From Diplodia intermedia (taxonomy: Eukaryota; Ascomycota; Dothideomycetes; Botryosphaeriales; Botryosphaeriaceae): a stretch of DNA of 64,000 nt. The DNA is taken from positions 513,422 to 577,421 of the forward strand of contig JAKEKT010000011.1 of assembly GCA_021495925.1 (NCBI GenBank). Direction: 5' to 3'. Made by a program: the position numbers and the translations under genes. The notes below the pieces were generated by a model. That model did no database searches and was not told the DNA's origin. It was given only the letters and a program-made list of their open reading frames with translations. Below are positions 22,073 to 33,914 of this stretch, one piece after another; position 1 is the first letter of the stretch; each line of letters begins with the position of its first letter.

Positions 22073-25000
22073 GTCGCTGGCTCGGATGGCGCTGCATACA
22101 TCTACTGCGTCGCCAGGTGAGTCGCCGAGGAATTATAGACAAGCTATGTACGGTAGGTGGCTCCGCCGCGCTGAAAATAGGTGAAAGGACGGTCGAGGGA
22201 GGGTAGATGAGGAGCTCGAGAGGCGCGAGGCTTCCGAGACACGACCGCCTGGTTGCAAACACGGGGTCAGTCGGCAGGGTCATTTTGAACGCGCACGCAC
22301 GCGGAGCAAAAGGGAAAGCAGGTGAAATTGCAGTGGAGACGAGGTTCGCGCATGCAGCAGCGGATCGCGAGATCAGGAGATCGAGACTGGGGCAGAGACG
22401 CCGGAGAGGGAGCAGGTACGTACAGCGAGTGTTACTCGAGAAGGTGCCGAGTATCGCAATTCGGTGGCCGGATGGGCTCGCAGAGATATGGAGGGCGCGG
22501 TGCGGCGGCGAGGCAGTGAGCCGGTGAGGTTCTGCTCTTGGGGGAGCCAATGAGTGGTGCAGCGGAGCGGGCTGCAGGCGCCTCAGCACTGCACGCTTGC
22601 TTTGCGTGCAGGTTCGATGCGGCGAGAAGCGTCGGTGGGCGGACAGAGCGGGCCACGGCGTGCGTCTCGACGGGTAGACGAAGGGGGCAGGTGCGATGGG
22701 GGCCGTCTGTAGAACAGCGAGGAGGCTCTCCAGCCTTGTGGGGGGAGGTGTTGCGCTTGTGGCCGGGAGGTGTAGGGATATGTTTTCTCTGGCTTCACCC
22801 AAAGAGGAATTCCTAATCTCTTCTCACGAGCGGCGCTGGAGGATATTGACCGGGATGCGGCTGGCGCCAGTAGTGCACGGGGCGTGAAGCTTCAAGGACG
22901 CATGAAGAGCACGGGAGCAGACCGTCTAAATGGTACGACGCCAGCAGATTGCGCATTCAGGGTCAGGCCGAGCAGATGGCCGCAGCACACGGCGAGCTTG
23001 GCCCCGTTGATAGCTGGGAGCGAGTCGCAGATCTGTCCGCCCGCACCAGTCGCGCACCGCCCGCGCTAGCCACGCGCACGCCAACTGCACACCACACAGC
23101 GCGAGGGCTCATCCTTCAAGGGTCCCCGTCGCCCGCTGCAGCCGGCCGGCGCATCGCGATGACGGCGGACCGCCGCTCGCCAGCTTCCAGCAATTTCTCG
23201 CCCGCCGCGCAGCTCCCAGCCAGTCCCCTGCCCCCAACAACCAGCACCAGCACCAACGCGTGCCCGTGCGCGTTCGGGCCAGATGGCTACGATAGCCAGC
23301 GGCCGTGCAGCAAGCGAGACACTCCACGCTGCTCCACCGCGGCACTAGGCCGGCGCGCGCGCGCGATGGACGTCTGCTCGCCCACAGCCTCTCTCTAGCT
23401 TATCGCCGTGCATGCGGGGTCCTCCTTAGCAGCGCCTGAGACAGCGCTGCATCTGATCGCTCATGTCGCACGACGCGCGCCCGCCGAGCCAGTCACACGC
23501 CGGCAACGATGGCGACAGCGGGCACCTTGACGGCCGGGATGCCTCGCAGAGCACAGGCCCGTGCCACGGCTGACGGCCGATGGTTGCGCTGCGTGGACCC
23601 TGAGGCGCGCTTACCGTCCGCGGGCGCCCGCCCATCAGCGAACAACTGAGATGGTCATGCGTTCTGCCTGCCATCCCTCCCAGCAGCGCCCGCATCTCCC
23701 GGATCTCGCCCTTCAGGTCGCACACGATCTGGCGCCGCTGCGGTGTGTGTGCGGCTGCCGCGCAAAGGCACGGCCAGAGAGTGGGCTGACGAGTGAATCT
23801 GAGGGATTGGAAACGGAACCCCCCACACAGCCGCGGCGCTGTTCGCGTCAAGCACGCCCGATTGCTGCCGGCGACGTTGGAGATGGAGGGCAATGCGCAA
23901 TGACATATGGATCGCAGCGCCGCGCGAGGCGTGCGCCTAATCTGCCCCAGGACGCGCGCGAGCGAGCTGGCCAACCAGGCGCGCTCCTTGCGTCGGATGG
24001 GGACCAGCCCTCGAACTTCCGACCAGTGTGCGTGTGCGCAGCGATCTTCAACTGCTGTGCTCGCGGCTTTTGGCTCTGCGCGCCCGCTGCCCTTCCGCAT
24101 CTGTGGCATATCAGATCCACCCCACTTGCCCGGATGGGAGAGGGCTCCGACGCACGGCAAGGAATGCATGCGCCAGCGGAATGCCTTGCTTTCTCGCTAG
24201 GCGGTGAGCAGGCGTGCACGGGGCGAGATGGTAAACCTCTGTCGAGGGCCTCTCAGAACTTGCGCAGTGCCCGGCAGTCGGTCGTCTCCAGAGCCCAGGA
24301 CAGCGGCTCGCACAGGGAAGCCCGGTGGATGCGGTCGGGACTTGCCCAGCGCTCCACCGACGCTCAATGGGTCAGGAGGATGGACGACGCGCCGTTTCCT
24401 CGGCCACCTGAGGTGCAGTGGAGAAAAACGGTTGTCGTCGCGGCCGGAGCCTAATCTCTGGCGGAAGCCAGCCCAGCGCGACGACCACACGCCGGACAGG
24501 CCGGTTCTCTGCTGATCCGCCGCCCACGCCCGGTCAGAAGCTCACAGGTAGCCTGGCGTTTATGACTCGGGCGCCGGCAGGGGACGCCTGGGGTCTGCAA
24601 GCCTCGCGGTTGACGTCTCGACGCACGAACGCCACCATCAGCGACGGCGTCTGCTCGTGGCGCGGGGCTGCTAAAATCGCTGCACGGCAGCCGGATGCCA
24701 CTCTGCATCGTCGATTTCCAGAATACGATCAACGACGGCGTCGTCGTCGGTCCAGCGCTCGACTCGCGCACGGGCGCCGCTCTACCAACCACGGTCTACA
24801 CAGTATACAGCTGGCAGCACTCGGGCCGACAGCTGCACCTCGCCCAACTGGGCCGCACATCACCACGACAGAACACAGTGGCATTGGCCCCCCAATTGGC
24901 GTGCCCAGCCGCCTGCTCCGCGTTAGCTGCGTAGAATGGGCGAAAGCGTGCGGGTGGTGGGCAATCATCGGCCGTGGCGGTGTGGTATTTCGGGGGGTCT

Positions 25001-26096
25001 GCAGCGATGCAAAGAATGAGGCGCACGCGTGCAGTCAGCTATGTATGGCTGGGGGCTTGCCTGCCCGCAACCCACCCCAAGCCCCAAGTCAATCGGCTCT
25101 ACCCGAACAGCAGTCTCCACACGCTTCTTTTTTTGAGGCTGGTCACAAGGCGGCGACTAACGCACGCCGCAGCAATGACGTCGTCTACCCCTCCATCGTC
25201 GCGAGACCTGAAGAAACACCACCCCTCTTCAGCCAGCACTGTGCAGGCCTGCCCCGCACCCGCCGACGCGTAGCGCGATTCGCTCTCAGCCCGACCGCGC
25301 CCTGTGAGGCGAAGTACCCGTCCACTTTGCCGCCGGACTTGCGAACCGCAAGCTGGCACCCTCTCACACCGACATCTCCCAGCGAGGCGAATGCGCTCGA
25401 GCTACAGGCGGTGAGATGCCCACACGCGAGAGTGGGGTCCGCAACACCACCGCAGCAACGTCGATTGCACGATTTTCAGGGACCGTACCGCAAAGCAACG
25501 CCCGGCTCTTGCGGTGGCGATGGCGGACCGTGACCTGCAGCGCCTGCTTGGGCGTCAAGCCTGCGTCCTCGATTGGACGTCACGATCTTTGACGTCACAT
25601 CTTGCGAAAACCTCTTCCCGGCCCCAGACGCTCAGGAGATCGTTCGCGTTGGGCTCCAAGCAGCCACCCACATTTTCTTGCCGTCACCCGATGCAGCACC
25701 GCAACGTGCCCCAGGAAGTATTATGAGTCAAAGGAAACGTCCAGAGACCGACGTCCGTGAGGCTTGTCCCCGGCTACCGAAATCTGAAACTGGACATTGG
25801 TAGACCAATCATCGCTCGCAGCCGAGCGAAACTCAGACACGCCGCGAACGTTGCACGCGGCGACCGTTGTGCGCGAGGGCCACCGCATGCAGCGCACGGT
25901 TTAGGAAATGTTCGCCCGACTGGAGCCGGTGGGCCTTTAACCGCAGGTACAGTTCAAAGCCCAGACCGGGTTTCATAGAAGTAGAGGCGCGCGGCAATCC
26001 ATTGGTCAATTGCACTTCCTCATATGTCACCCATCGGTTTGCAGCAAGACCGTTACACCATCTTGTTGCCCTTCAGCCCGCACCCGGCCCACTAAT
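22073..26096. other. GC-rich gene desert, 4 kb
   Basis: Several long frames overlap on both strands, the longest on the plus strand at 24418-25533. They are Arg/Pro/Ala/Ser-rich, contain no recognisable domain, and overlap each other in different frames, as expected from GC-rich DNA with few stops. The left end should include the LRR gene promoter and the right end the 3' flank of the MFS gene. A CG-dinucleotide run occurs near 23354-23366. I see no gene I can support. Confidence 0.5.
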
Positions 26097-28045
26097 TCAG
26101 TAAACGTAAAACCTGTCCCCGCCCTCTCTTGACGTCTTGCGGTTTAGCATGCGGTAATATAACCGCAAGGCTAGCCCTCCAACAGCCACGAAAAACAATA
26201 ACCCCGCATTCACAAAGTGCCCGGTGGGATAACCTCTGGCCTTTTCATCGGCCTTGTAGATCCACACCCCTGTGATCTGGCCTGGTGCTCCGAAAGATAC
26301 GTTCAGTGCAATGGCAAGACCCGTGGCTGCCGTGTTGAACATGTTCGAAGAGAGCCAGCCGAGAAGCGGGGGGATGCATGAGAACGTGCCCGAGGTGGCA
26401 ACGATGAGGCAGCCATAGCGTTGCTGTGAACTGTCAATCTCCAAGCTTGCCCCAAGGCGGGAAAAAAAAATAACCAACGTACCAGATAAGCATGCGGGGG
26501 GAGGGTTGCCGAGGCCAGGAAGCCTGCCGCGCCGATGGTCGCAAGGCAAGCCGAATGGATGGCGCGCCTGCAGACAAGGTTAGTGAAAGTTTTGCTCTCT
26601 TAGTTGCGATGGCCGAGCAGACTGACGCGTTGAAATGATCCGCGGACCAAGCCACGGCCACCGTGACCACGTACGCGACCGCGTACGGCGGCACGGTCAT
26701 GAGCTGGGCTTGCAGACCCTTGTAGTTAAGGCCGGCCGTAATACTTGGCGCGAACAGGCTCAAGGCGCTGTATGGCGCCGAGATACCGAAGTATAGCGCA
26801 TAGTGTAGGTACAGCCGCCAATCCGTGAGCGTCTCCTTGGCTTCTTTCCACGTCATGCTCTTTGCACCACCCTTGGACCCGTCCAGGCGCAAGCGATCGG
26901 TTGCCAGGGCCTTCTCCTCGCTCGAGAGCCAGCTCGCAGTTTCCGGGTAGTCTGGCAGGATGAACCAGATAACGACTGCCGAGACGCAAGATGGAATGCC
27001 TTCAATGATGAACAACCAGCGCCAGGCAGAAAGTCCAGAGGTGCCATCCATGTACCCCACGCCGTATGCGATTGCACCGCCAAACGCTCCCGCAAGGGTT
27101 GCCGAGGCAATCATGACTCCGACACGCAGACTGCGCTCTTCGCTACGGTACCAGAACGCTTGAAGATCAGCCGTTAGCCTCCGAGTCAGATTTTAGTCCA
27201 TGACAATCACCTTACTGAAATAATAGATAAGTCCAGGAAAGAGGCCTGCATTGTCTGTCAGCAGCGCTGGGCCCAGGGGCGGAGATTCAGAGATTCAAGC
27301 CCTACCCGCTTCGAAGATTCCCTAGCAACAGTGTCAATACACGTTAGCTTTGCAGCGGGTCAAGCGCCACTCACAAGCATAAATCGGACGGCAGTCACCG
27401 TGGCGAAATTATGAGCTCCTCCGAGGCCAATGGTGATGGAGCCCCAGGAAAACATCAGAAAAGCAATCCACCTCGAAGGCTTCACTTTCTTCAGCAGATA
27501 GTTCGAAGGCACCTCGAAAATACTACACCGTCCCATCAGCCATGCTTTACGGAAGACCAACACTCCGGACCAGAGCTCGCGGAGACGAGGACGCACGTGT
27601 ACGCAATCAGGAACACCATCAGAGCTATCGTGTACTGGTAATTTGTCATGCTGGTCTCAGACAGCAGGTCGTGGCCCTCATCCGCATTCAGAACTTTGGC
27701 ATTTCCGATATTCGACCTACACCTGGAATCAGACCCGTTCAAGGCAGGTGGATCAGAGTTCGGACCTGTCGAGATAACAAAGCAGATAGCACACGCTCGT
27801 GATCGGCATGATGCGGATGTCCTGTCGCCAGACCAATGCCTTGTCGGCTGCGGATTGGTGCTGGTTGTAGTCGGCATGGACAACCTCGGTCTGCACGCCC
27901 GTAAGTCTCTTTTCCCGAGGAGCGGTGACCAGCGCACCTGCAGATTTTTCCCACCGGCCTCGACATCATCCACCATAACGGGAGGCTCCGCCTTCGGGTT
28001 GTCCTGGATGACGGGGTTGCTGCTGAGCGGCGCTGCTTTCTCCAT
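26097..28045 (-). CDS. MFS transporter, allantoate/anion-cation symporter type, 9 exons, 496 aa
   Basis: Exons are 28045-27938, 27890-27766, 27716-27597, 27522-27375, 27321-27306, 27245-27216, 27158-26627, 26567-26483 and 26423-26097. They join in frame to 497 codons including the stop. Family landmarks run in order: D-I-R-I-M-P-I-T-S-V-C-Y-L-L-C-Y-L-D-R-S-N-I-G-N-A-K, I-F-E-V-P-S-N-Y-L-L-K-K-V-K-P-S-R-W, G-I-F-E-A-G-L-F-P-G-L-I-Y-Y, W-Y-R-S-E-E-R and E-G-I-P-S-C. These belong to the Dal5/Tna1 group of fungal MFS permeases (12 helices, plasma membrane), which import carboxylates such as allantoate, nicotinate or pantothenate. Substrate cannot be told. Exons 5 and 6 are only 16 and 30 nt. It is transcribed divergently from the feruloyl esterase gene 2.7 kb away. 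Confidence 0.93.
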
Positions 28046-30742
28046 GGTTGCGTCACGCGTGACGATGTTACAAGTGCAAGGGACCTGGATACCGCAACTT
28101 CGGACGGGCGCGAACGTGGCAGGCGGAAGGGGGATCAAGAAATAAGGTTGTCTCCATGCCGCCTCAGCTGGAAAGGTGAGGGGTAAGCAAGAATGGGGTG
28201 GTGGACCCGAGTTATTCACCGGGGTTGCATTCCAGCATGCCAGCGACGGCTCTACATGTTGAGAGCAGTCCTAGGACAGTCATTTGCTCGCTTAAGCCAA
28301 GGTGGTACGGAAGGGACCCGCTTCTCGTCAGCTTTGCCGAGCGCGGGGAAGTGAATGTGGGGGGAAGACCTTCCTTCTGGCTGTGGCCCTGACGCCTGCC
28401 ATGATTTGAGCCGAAAGCCCAACAGATCTCACGGTTATCACAGATCACAACACGTTCCCACCAAGGTGCCCGCCTCCTCCACCGGCATCCAGACCCGGCA
28501 TTGCCACGGCATATTTTGCAGGACAGCGCATTGCCATCATGCCGTGCACCCTGACACGAGACAGGTTTTGCCTCCTTTCACAGCGAGAACTGATGTCGCT
28601 ATACCGCCACCATTGACGGCGCTGCATGCGTCGAGACTATTGACAGCTCAAGTGCTACAGAACCGCATCTCGAACTGCCGGCATCGAGTGATTCGCCAGG
28701 AGGAGCCTCGCCCTGTCCCCCGATTGCTCCCTTGCTTCGCCACCAGCCAACTGTGCCAACCGCACCCGAGCCTCACGCCCTCCCTTCCGGTTGGGTCGCT
28801 CTGTGTGCGTGACCGCAGCGCATTATCTATCAAGCGACACCGCACCTCGCTTACCTCCGGCGCCTTCGAGATGGATAAACGCCAAAATTGACCGGAGTTC
28901 AATCGTCTGGTCCTCTATCCGGCTTTGTGTTTGCCACATTACCTTACGGATGGCTCCGCAGGTAGGTGGGGGTTTTCTTTTTCTTTTTTGGCGCCAGAAG
29001 GAACTCGTGCAGAGCAGCCTCCAACCTGCAAGGTGCATCACTGCAGGGCACGGTCCAGACGGGAAATGGATCAACTATGAGCCACGGCACAAGGTCCTGC
29101 CACGCGTTTCCCATCCTCCCGGCGCCGGCAAGGGAACATCTAGTCGTTTCGGAAGACGCTTTCCAGACCGTTTCGAAGGGCGCGGGGAGGCGGGATGTGC
29201 AGCAGCTCTACTCCATGTGGGGACCAAGCGACCCAGGATTTCGCCACACCCACCGCATCAAGTGGGCCTGACCGCCGGTTTGCCTCCGCGGCGGTATTTT
29301 GCTGTACACACTGCATAGCCATCTTCGCTGGAACGGCAGATCTTTGTGGCATGAAGAAAAAGGGGCAGATGGAGCTGGCTGCCCGTCTTCTCCCCCGGTG
29401 CTGATGCTGATGGTGATGAGCAAGCCATCTTGTTGATCCGTGGGCCTCTTATCTAGGGGGTCCCGGATGGCTGTGGTCTGATCAAGCTTGGGATGCAACG
29501 GGGCGTTGTATCAAACAGAGGCCCGTTTCTCTGAAACCTGGATCTACCGAGCTGGTCCTTAGGGGGGACATAGTTGCTTGGTAGGTGGCGCAGGATAGCT
29601 GTGCCGCTTGATGCGCCCCGGCTGGGCGTTAAGGGTCCGGAAGCTTAGAACATCATTCCGTAGTTGGTCTTAGCACTTTCGCGGCACTGAGTAAGGTGCT
29701 ACTCCACAGCCAATTGGGATTGGGATTGTAGGCAGGCGACGTTTGTCTCCGTGCCAGACGCAAGATTGTGAGGATGACATTCGAAACAGGGAGGCTTTAC
29801 AGGTCTGACGTAGATAGCTGCCCACTTTCCAGCCTGCAGCAGCTATACGTAGTAGCCCGCAGAATAGCCTTTAGCCTTCATATCCACAACTGCTCTGTTC
29901 CCACTGTATATGCTGTAACTGCGCAGGCGGGGGTCAAGCTGGCAGCGCGGAAGCTCCTCGGCAGACCCCACATTTCGTGGAGGCTCCGCGTCAGGTGCTC
30001 CGTGTGCTCCGGGTGTGCCGGGTTATGCAGCATGCTGCGGGCTTGCATCATCGCTCGAACATCACCCCTCTATCTCCCAGACATGGCGTGGGCGGGTGCT
30101 CAAGTGCCCGCAGGCGTGCTCGTGCCCGACTCTTGTGTGGCTCACGCCCGGATCCGCTACCTCTTGGCCTCTTCCTTCCCGTAACCCCTCAGTAGCCTCA
30201 CCAATCTTTCCTCTCCCACCGGCAATTCCAGGTTCCAGCCCTCCCGGCCCGCACTCAACTAGGATCTGCATGAATCGTGCTCATGGCACCGGCTCAATCG
30301 CCGCTGAGCATCTCCTGCGATACCATCAGTTGCTGTTCGTGCCGATACACAATGGACCTGCATTCTCTAGCGCCGCACGCCGATGGATGACGCGCTTTTG
30401 ATCTCGCATAGGGCCACCCGACTGGCAGGCCAGATGCCACGATTAGGCTTTTGGACCCTCAAAGTTCGCGGCTAAAATAATGACCCGACACGAGATGCTA
30501 GGTGGAGCAAGAGGGGTTCGGGAATAGGCTTGGTCGGAGTTCTACCCGCGAAAGCATAAGATGTGTGCCATAGTCGTTTCCCCTCAAACGGCGTGTCCCT
30601 GACACTGGTTTGCTTCTTCCTTCGACGGTACCGGGAGTGCAAGGAAGCCTTGCGTTGATTGTTCTATCCGGCCCGAGACGTTGCGCGCCACCAACCCTCG
30701 AAGGATCTTTGAAACAATTGCCCTCTCTGGCTCGAGGCCGAG
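28046..30742. other. Divergent intergenic region between MFS and feruloyl esterase genes
   Basis: It should hold both promoters. Short frames have no recognisable content. A GGCTAAA motif sits near the right end and is listed separately. No other gene was recognised. Confidence 0.5.
30470..30476 (+). promoter_or_regulatory. GGCTAAA motif (XlnR/Xyr1-type site) upstream of feruloyl esterase
   Basis: This exact GGCTAAA lies about 270 bp upstream of the feruloyl esterase start, on the coding strand. XlnR/Xyr1 activators of hemicellulose genes in filamentous fungi bind this core. About eight chance occurrences are expected in 64 kb over both strands, so one site is weak evidence. Confidence 0.25.
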
Positions 30743-32608
30743 ATGCATCAAGACTCGTGGCTCTCTGCCACCTGGACCAGCTACTGTGCCGCAGTGGGAC
30801 TCTCCGTCAAGAAGGCGACCAACTGCATCTCAGGGGCAGCACTGCTGCTGCTCCTGCTCACGCCGTTGCCCCAGGTTCATTCGGTCCCACATGTGCTTGC
30901 GAGTCCTCGAGCGCGGTGCGCCGAGCTAAAGGACAAGCGCCCACAGGACGGTGGCCTCGTTGTCACTGGCGCCACGTTCATCGATGCGTTTGGTTTGAAC
31001 GTATCGGGCACGCTCAACACGCGTCCGTTCTGTCGGCTCGCATCCAAATTGGCGTATGGGAGTGATGACACTCTCGGCTTTGAGGTTTGGTTGCCGGACG
31101 ATGTAGAATACAACGGAAGATATCTGGCCGTCGGTATGTCACACTTTGGGAAAGGAAGATTCCACGTGTGAGCACAAGAACGCGCCTAATAGAAGTCGAC
31201 GTTTAGGGAACGGCGGTATGGCCGGAACGATCGACAATGCAACCATGGTGGAGTACCTGAACGAGGGCTTCGCGGTCGCGGGCGGCGATTCTGGTCACTT
31301 GGCGTCTGACAATAACGGCGGCGAGGGAGCGCCGGGCACTTACCTGCCGTACCTCCATGATCCAGACCAGGTCCAGGCGTGGATACACGATTCCATTGCT
31401 CTCTTTACTCATCCGGCGAGGGGTTTCATCAAGACTTATTACGCACGCGAGGCCGAGTACAGCTATTACTATGGTTGCTCAACTGGTGGAGCCCAGGGCT
31501 TTGCGCTGTCCCAGTTGCATCCGGGCCTCTTCGACGGAATCTATGCTGGATGCCCAGGCTTCTGGTACTCGCATCTCGCACTGTCGTTTCTGTGGAACGG
31601 GCAGCATACGGAGGTTTGGCCCAGCTAAGATGCGAGATGAAGCATTGCGAGGCACTGACTAGATTAGGGCGACGCATACCTGAGCCAAAGCCTCCTGGAC
31701 ACTCTTACCTCGGCAGTCCTAGATCAGTGCGATGAACTTGACGGTGTAGTCGACGGCCTTTTGGAGAATCCTCTGGCCTGCAACTTCAGTATCGACGCAT
31801 TGGCATGCGACAGGGCGGCCTCGAATAGCAGTGTATGTCTGAACGCTGCTCAGCTTGCGGCGGCAAAAGCAATCTATGCGGGACCGAGAGACGTCCGGGA
31901 CAAGTCTGCGGTATATCCAGGATTTTCTGTGGGATCTGAGAGCGAGTGGGCACAAGGTCAAGAAGGGTCGCTGGCGGAAGAGTTCTCCGATCCAATCCTT
32001 CAGAATCTTGTATACGACAACCTGACCTACGCGTCTGACGGGTTTGACTGGGGATCAGACATAGACGATGTGGATAGCAAAGCTGGGGTGCTGATTGATG
32101 AGACCAGCACAGACTTGAGAATGTTCCGGGAGGCCGGAAGCAAGATGTTGGTTTCTCAGGGTAAGCAGTCGCATATCCCTGGGGCTCTGCTTTTCTCTGA
32201 GTGTGTGTGTTTAAGGCTGGGCGGATCCGTACAACGCGGCCACAATGCCCATCGAGTACTTGAAGCGGCTCCAGACCTTCTTCGAGGGGGATGTTTCGGA
32301 TTTCTTCAGCCTCTACATGGTTCCAGGTAAGTGGCCTTCGTGCATGAGTTGCCGCAAACACGCTGAGAAAGATGGTCGCAGGCGGAGGACATTGTGGTGG
32401 AGCGTCCAGTTATCCATGGGTACCTGCCAAGCACCGAGTCATGGCGGCTTTGCAGGCTTGGGTCGAGTTGGGAACCAAGCCGGCGTACGTGTTGAGCGAG
32501 TCTCCGGAGGACGGCAGTCGCAGGACGCGGAGGCTCTGCCCGTGGCCCGAGACTGCCCGGTATGTTGCAGGAGACGAGAGGTCGGCAGCGTCGTACATAT
32601 GCGAGTGA
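30743..32608 (+). CDS. Feruloyl esterase / tannase family hydrolase, 5 exons, 542 aa
   Basis: Exons 30743-31133, 31207-31613, 31668-32160, 32216-32326 and 32382-32608 join in frame. A hydrophobic stretch near residues 28-46 (A-A-L-L-L-L-L-L-T-P-L-P) after a polar leader fits a signal peptide or anchor. The nucleophile is in Y-Y-G-C-S-T-G-G (Ser near residue 222), the acid in G-W-A-D-P-Y and the histidine in G-G-H-C-G-G. Cys precedes Ser and follows His, the CS-D-HC pattern of the fungal feruloyl esterase B/tannase family, where the two cysteines form a disulfide. The enzymes are secreted and cleave ferulate or gallate esters of plant polymers; the exact substrate is not readable. The second intron has the less usual donor GTTTGG. 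Confidence 0.92.
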
Positions 32609-32798
32609 AATTGATGCTAGTCCCCTGCGGTTGGCGAATGGAAGCGTGGGTTGGTGACGTTGGCAGCGCATGGGGATATTTGATATTTGATTGCACGTGA
32701 CCGGCGCCAAGCTTTTTGGCATCCGAAGAACCTCGTGCAGCGCTTCAACACGCGCTTCTGCCATCACCAACGCTCTACCAACCCCAGCTGTCGTCGCC

Positions 32799-33567
32799 AT
32801 GAACTCCTTCCGCGTTGCCAGAACGGCTCTCCGCGCCGCCCGCCCCGCCGCCTTCCGCGCCCCCGTCGTCCAGCGCCGCGGCTACGCTGAGGCTGCCAAC
32901 GACAAGCTCAAGCTGTCCCTGGCCCTGCCTCACTCGGTGCGTCCACACCCATTGCGCCTTGCACACTGCCGTGCTCGCCTCATTGACGCCCTGCCGCCCT
33001 CATCCACCGCTGACCTGCCGCATTCCAGGCCATCTTCAAGTCCTCCGAGGTGTATGTAAACCTCCGCACGCCCGCGTCGACCCAACCGATTTCGGCGCAT
33101 TGGCCATTGAGAGCCTGCCCTCCGCGCGCTGCCTCGCCGACCCACGAGTGCTGACGATTGGGCCCAATTTAGCGTTCAGGTCAACATTGCCGCCGAGTCC
33201 GGAGACATGGGTCTTCTCGCCGACCACGTCCCCGCCATCGAGCAGCTCAAGCCCGGTGTGATCGAGGTCGTTGAGGAGCAGTCTGGCAGCAAGTCGTGGT
33301 TCGCTTCCGGCGGCTTCGCCGTCATGCAGCCCAACAACAACCTCTCCATCAACGCTGTCGAGGCCTACCCGCTGGAGGACTTCAGCGCCGAGTCCGTCCG
33401 CAACCAGATCGCCGAGGCCCAGAAGGTCGCCAGCGGCGGCGGCTCCGAGGTCGACATCGCCGAGGCTCAGATCGAGCTGGAGGTGAGTCTGCGCGCCCAC
33501 GCGCAAATGGAAGAGACTGGCTGACGCTGTTTAGGTTCTTGAGAGTCTGCAGGCTGCGCTGAAATAA
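32799..33567 (+). CDS. ATP16: Mitochondrial F1-ATP synthase delta subunit, 4 exons, 167 aa
   Basis: Exons 32799-32936, 33029-33051, 33173-33482 and 33535-33567 join to 168 codons. The N-terminus (M-N-S-F-R-V-A-R-T-A-L-R-A-A-R-P to R-R-G-Y-A-E-A) is a typical mitochondrial presequence. The mature part carries the epsilon/delta beta-sandwich signatures V-Q-V-N-I-A-A-E-S-G-D-M-G-L-L-A-D-H-V-P and E-Q-L-K-P-G-V-I-E-V. A helical C-terminus ends E-S-L-Q-A-A-L-K. The subunit belongs to the central stalk linking F1 to the c-ring. Exon 2 is a 23-nt micro-exon and the last exon only 33 nt. The start has a CGCCATG context. Confidence 0.96.
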
Positions 33568-33914
33568 GTGTTTACATAGATACCGCCGAGAAGAAGGGCA
33601 GCTGTGTATAGTAAGCGCGTGCAGCGTCAATCACGCTTTTCATCGAGAAACCGCTACATTGCGCTTGTTGTGTCGCCCTTGCCCTCTGGACCATCGTTCT
33701 TTCCCAATTGCTGCCCCGGTGCCACTGACGCCCCGCCCAGCAGCTACTTACTGACTCTGCAGGTCGGACAGCCCTCAGAGAACGACACTCCACTCTCCCT
33801 CCTTAACCATCCGTATCACATAGCATAGCACGCGCGCCCAGGCGGCTCTCGCTCTTCGCATCCGCTTTCGTCCTCAAGAACACCCTTATCTTTATCTCCC
33901 TCCGATTTCCGGAC
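33568..33914. other. Intergenic, 347 bp between ATP16 and the orphan gene
   Basis: It contains the ATP16 3' UTR and, on its right, a CT-rich leader before the start at 33915, as often seen in fungal 5' UTRs. Confidence 0.5.

Noticed and set aside
23426..24454. Overlapping 247- and 297-codon frames on opposite strands
   Set aside because: Both are low-complexity with no domain. They cannot both be genes and neither has splice or start support.
24418..25533. 371-codon frame in the GC-rich desert
   Set aside because: It has no recognisable motif, overlaps other long frames on both strands, and its Arg/Pro/Thr/Ala composition is that of GC-rich non-coding DNA. It is reported only as part of the desert.
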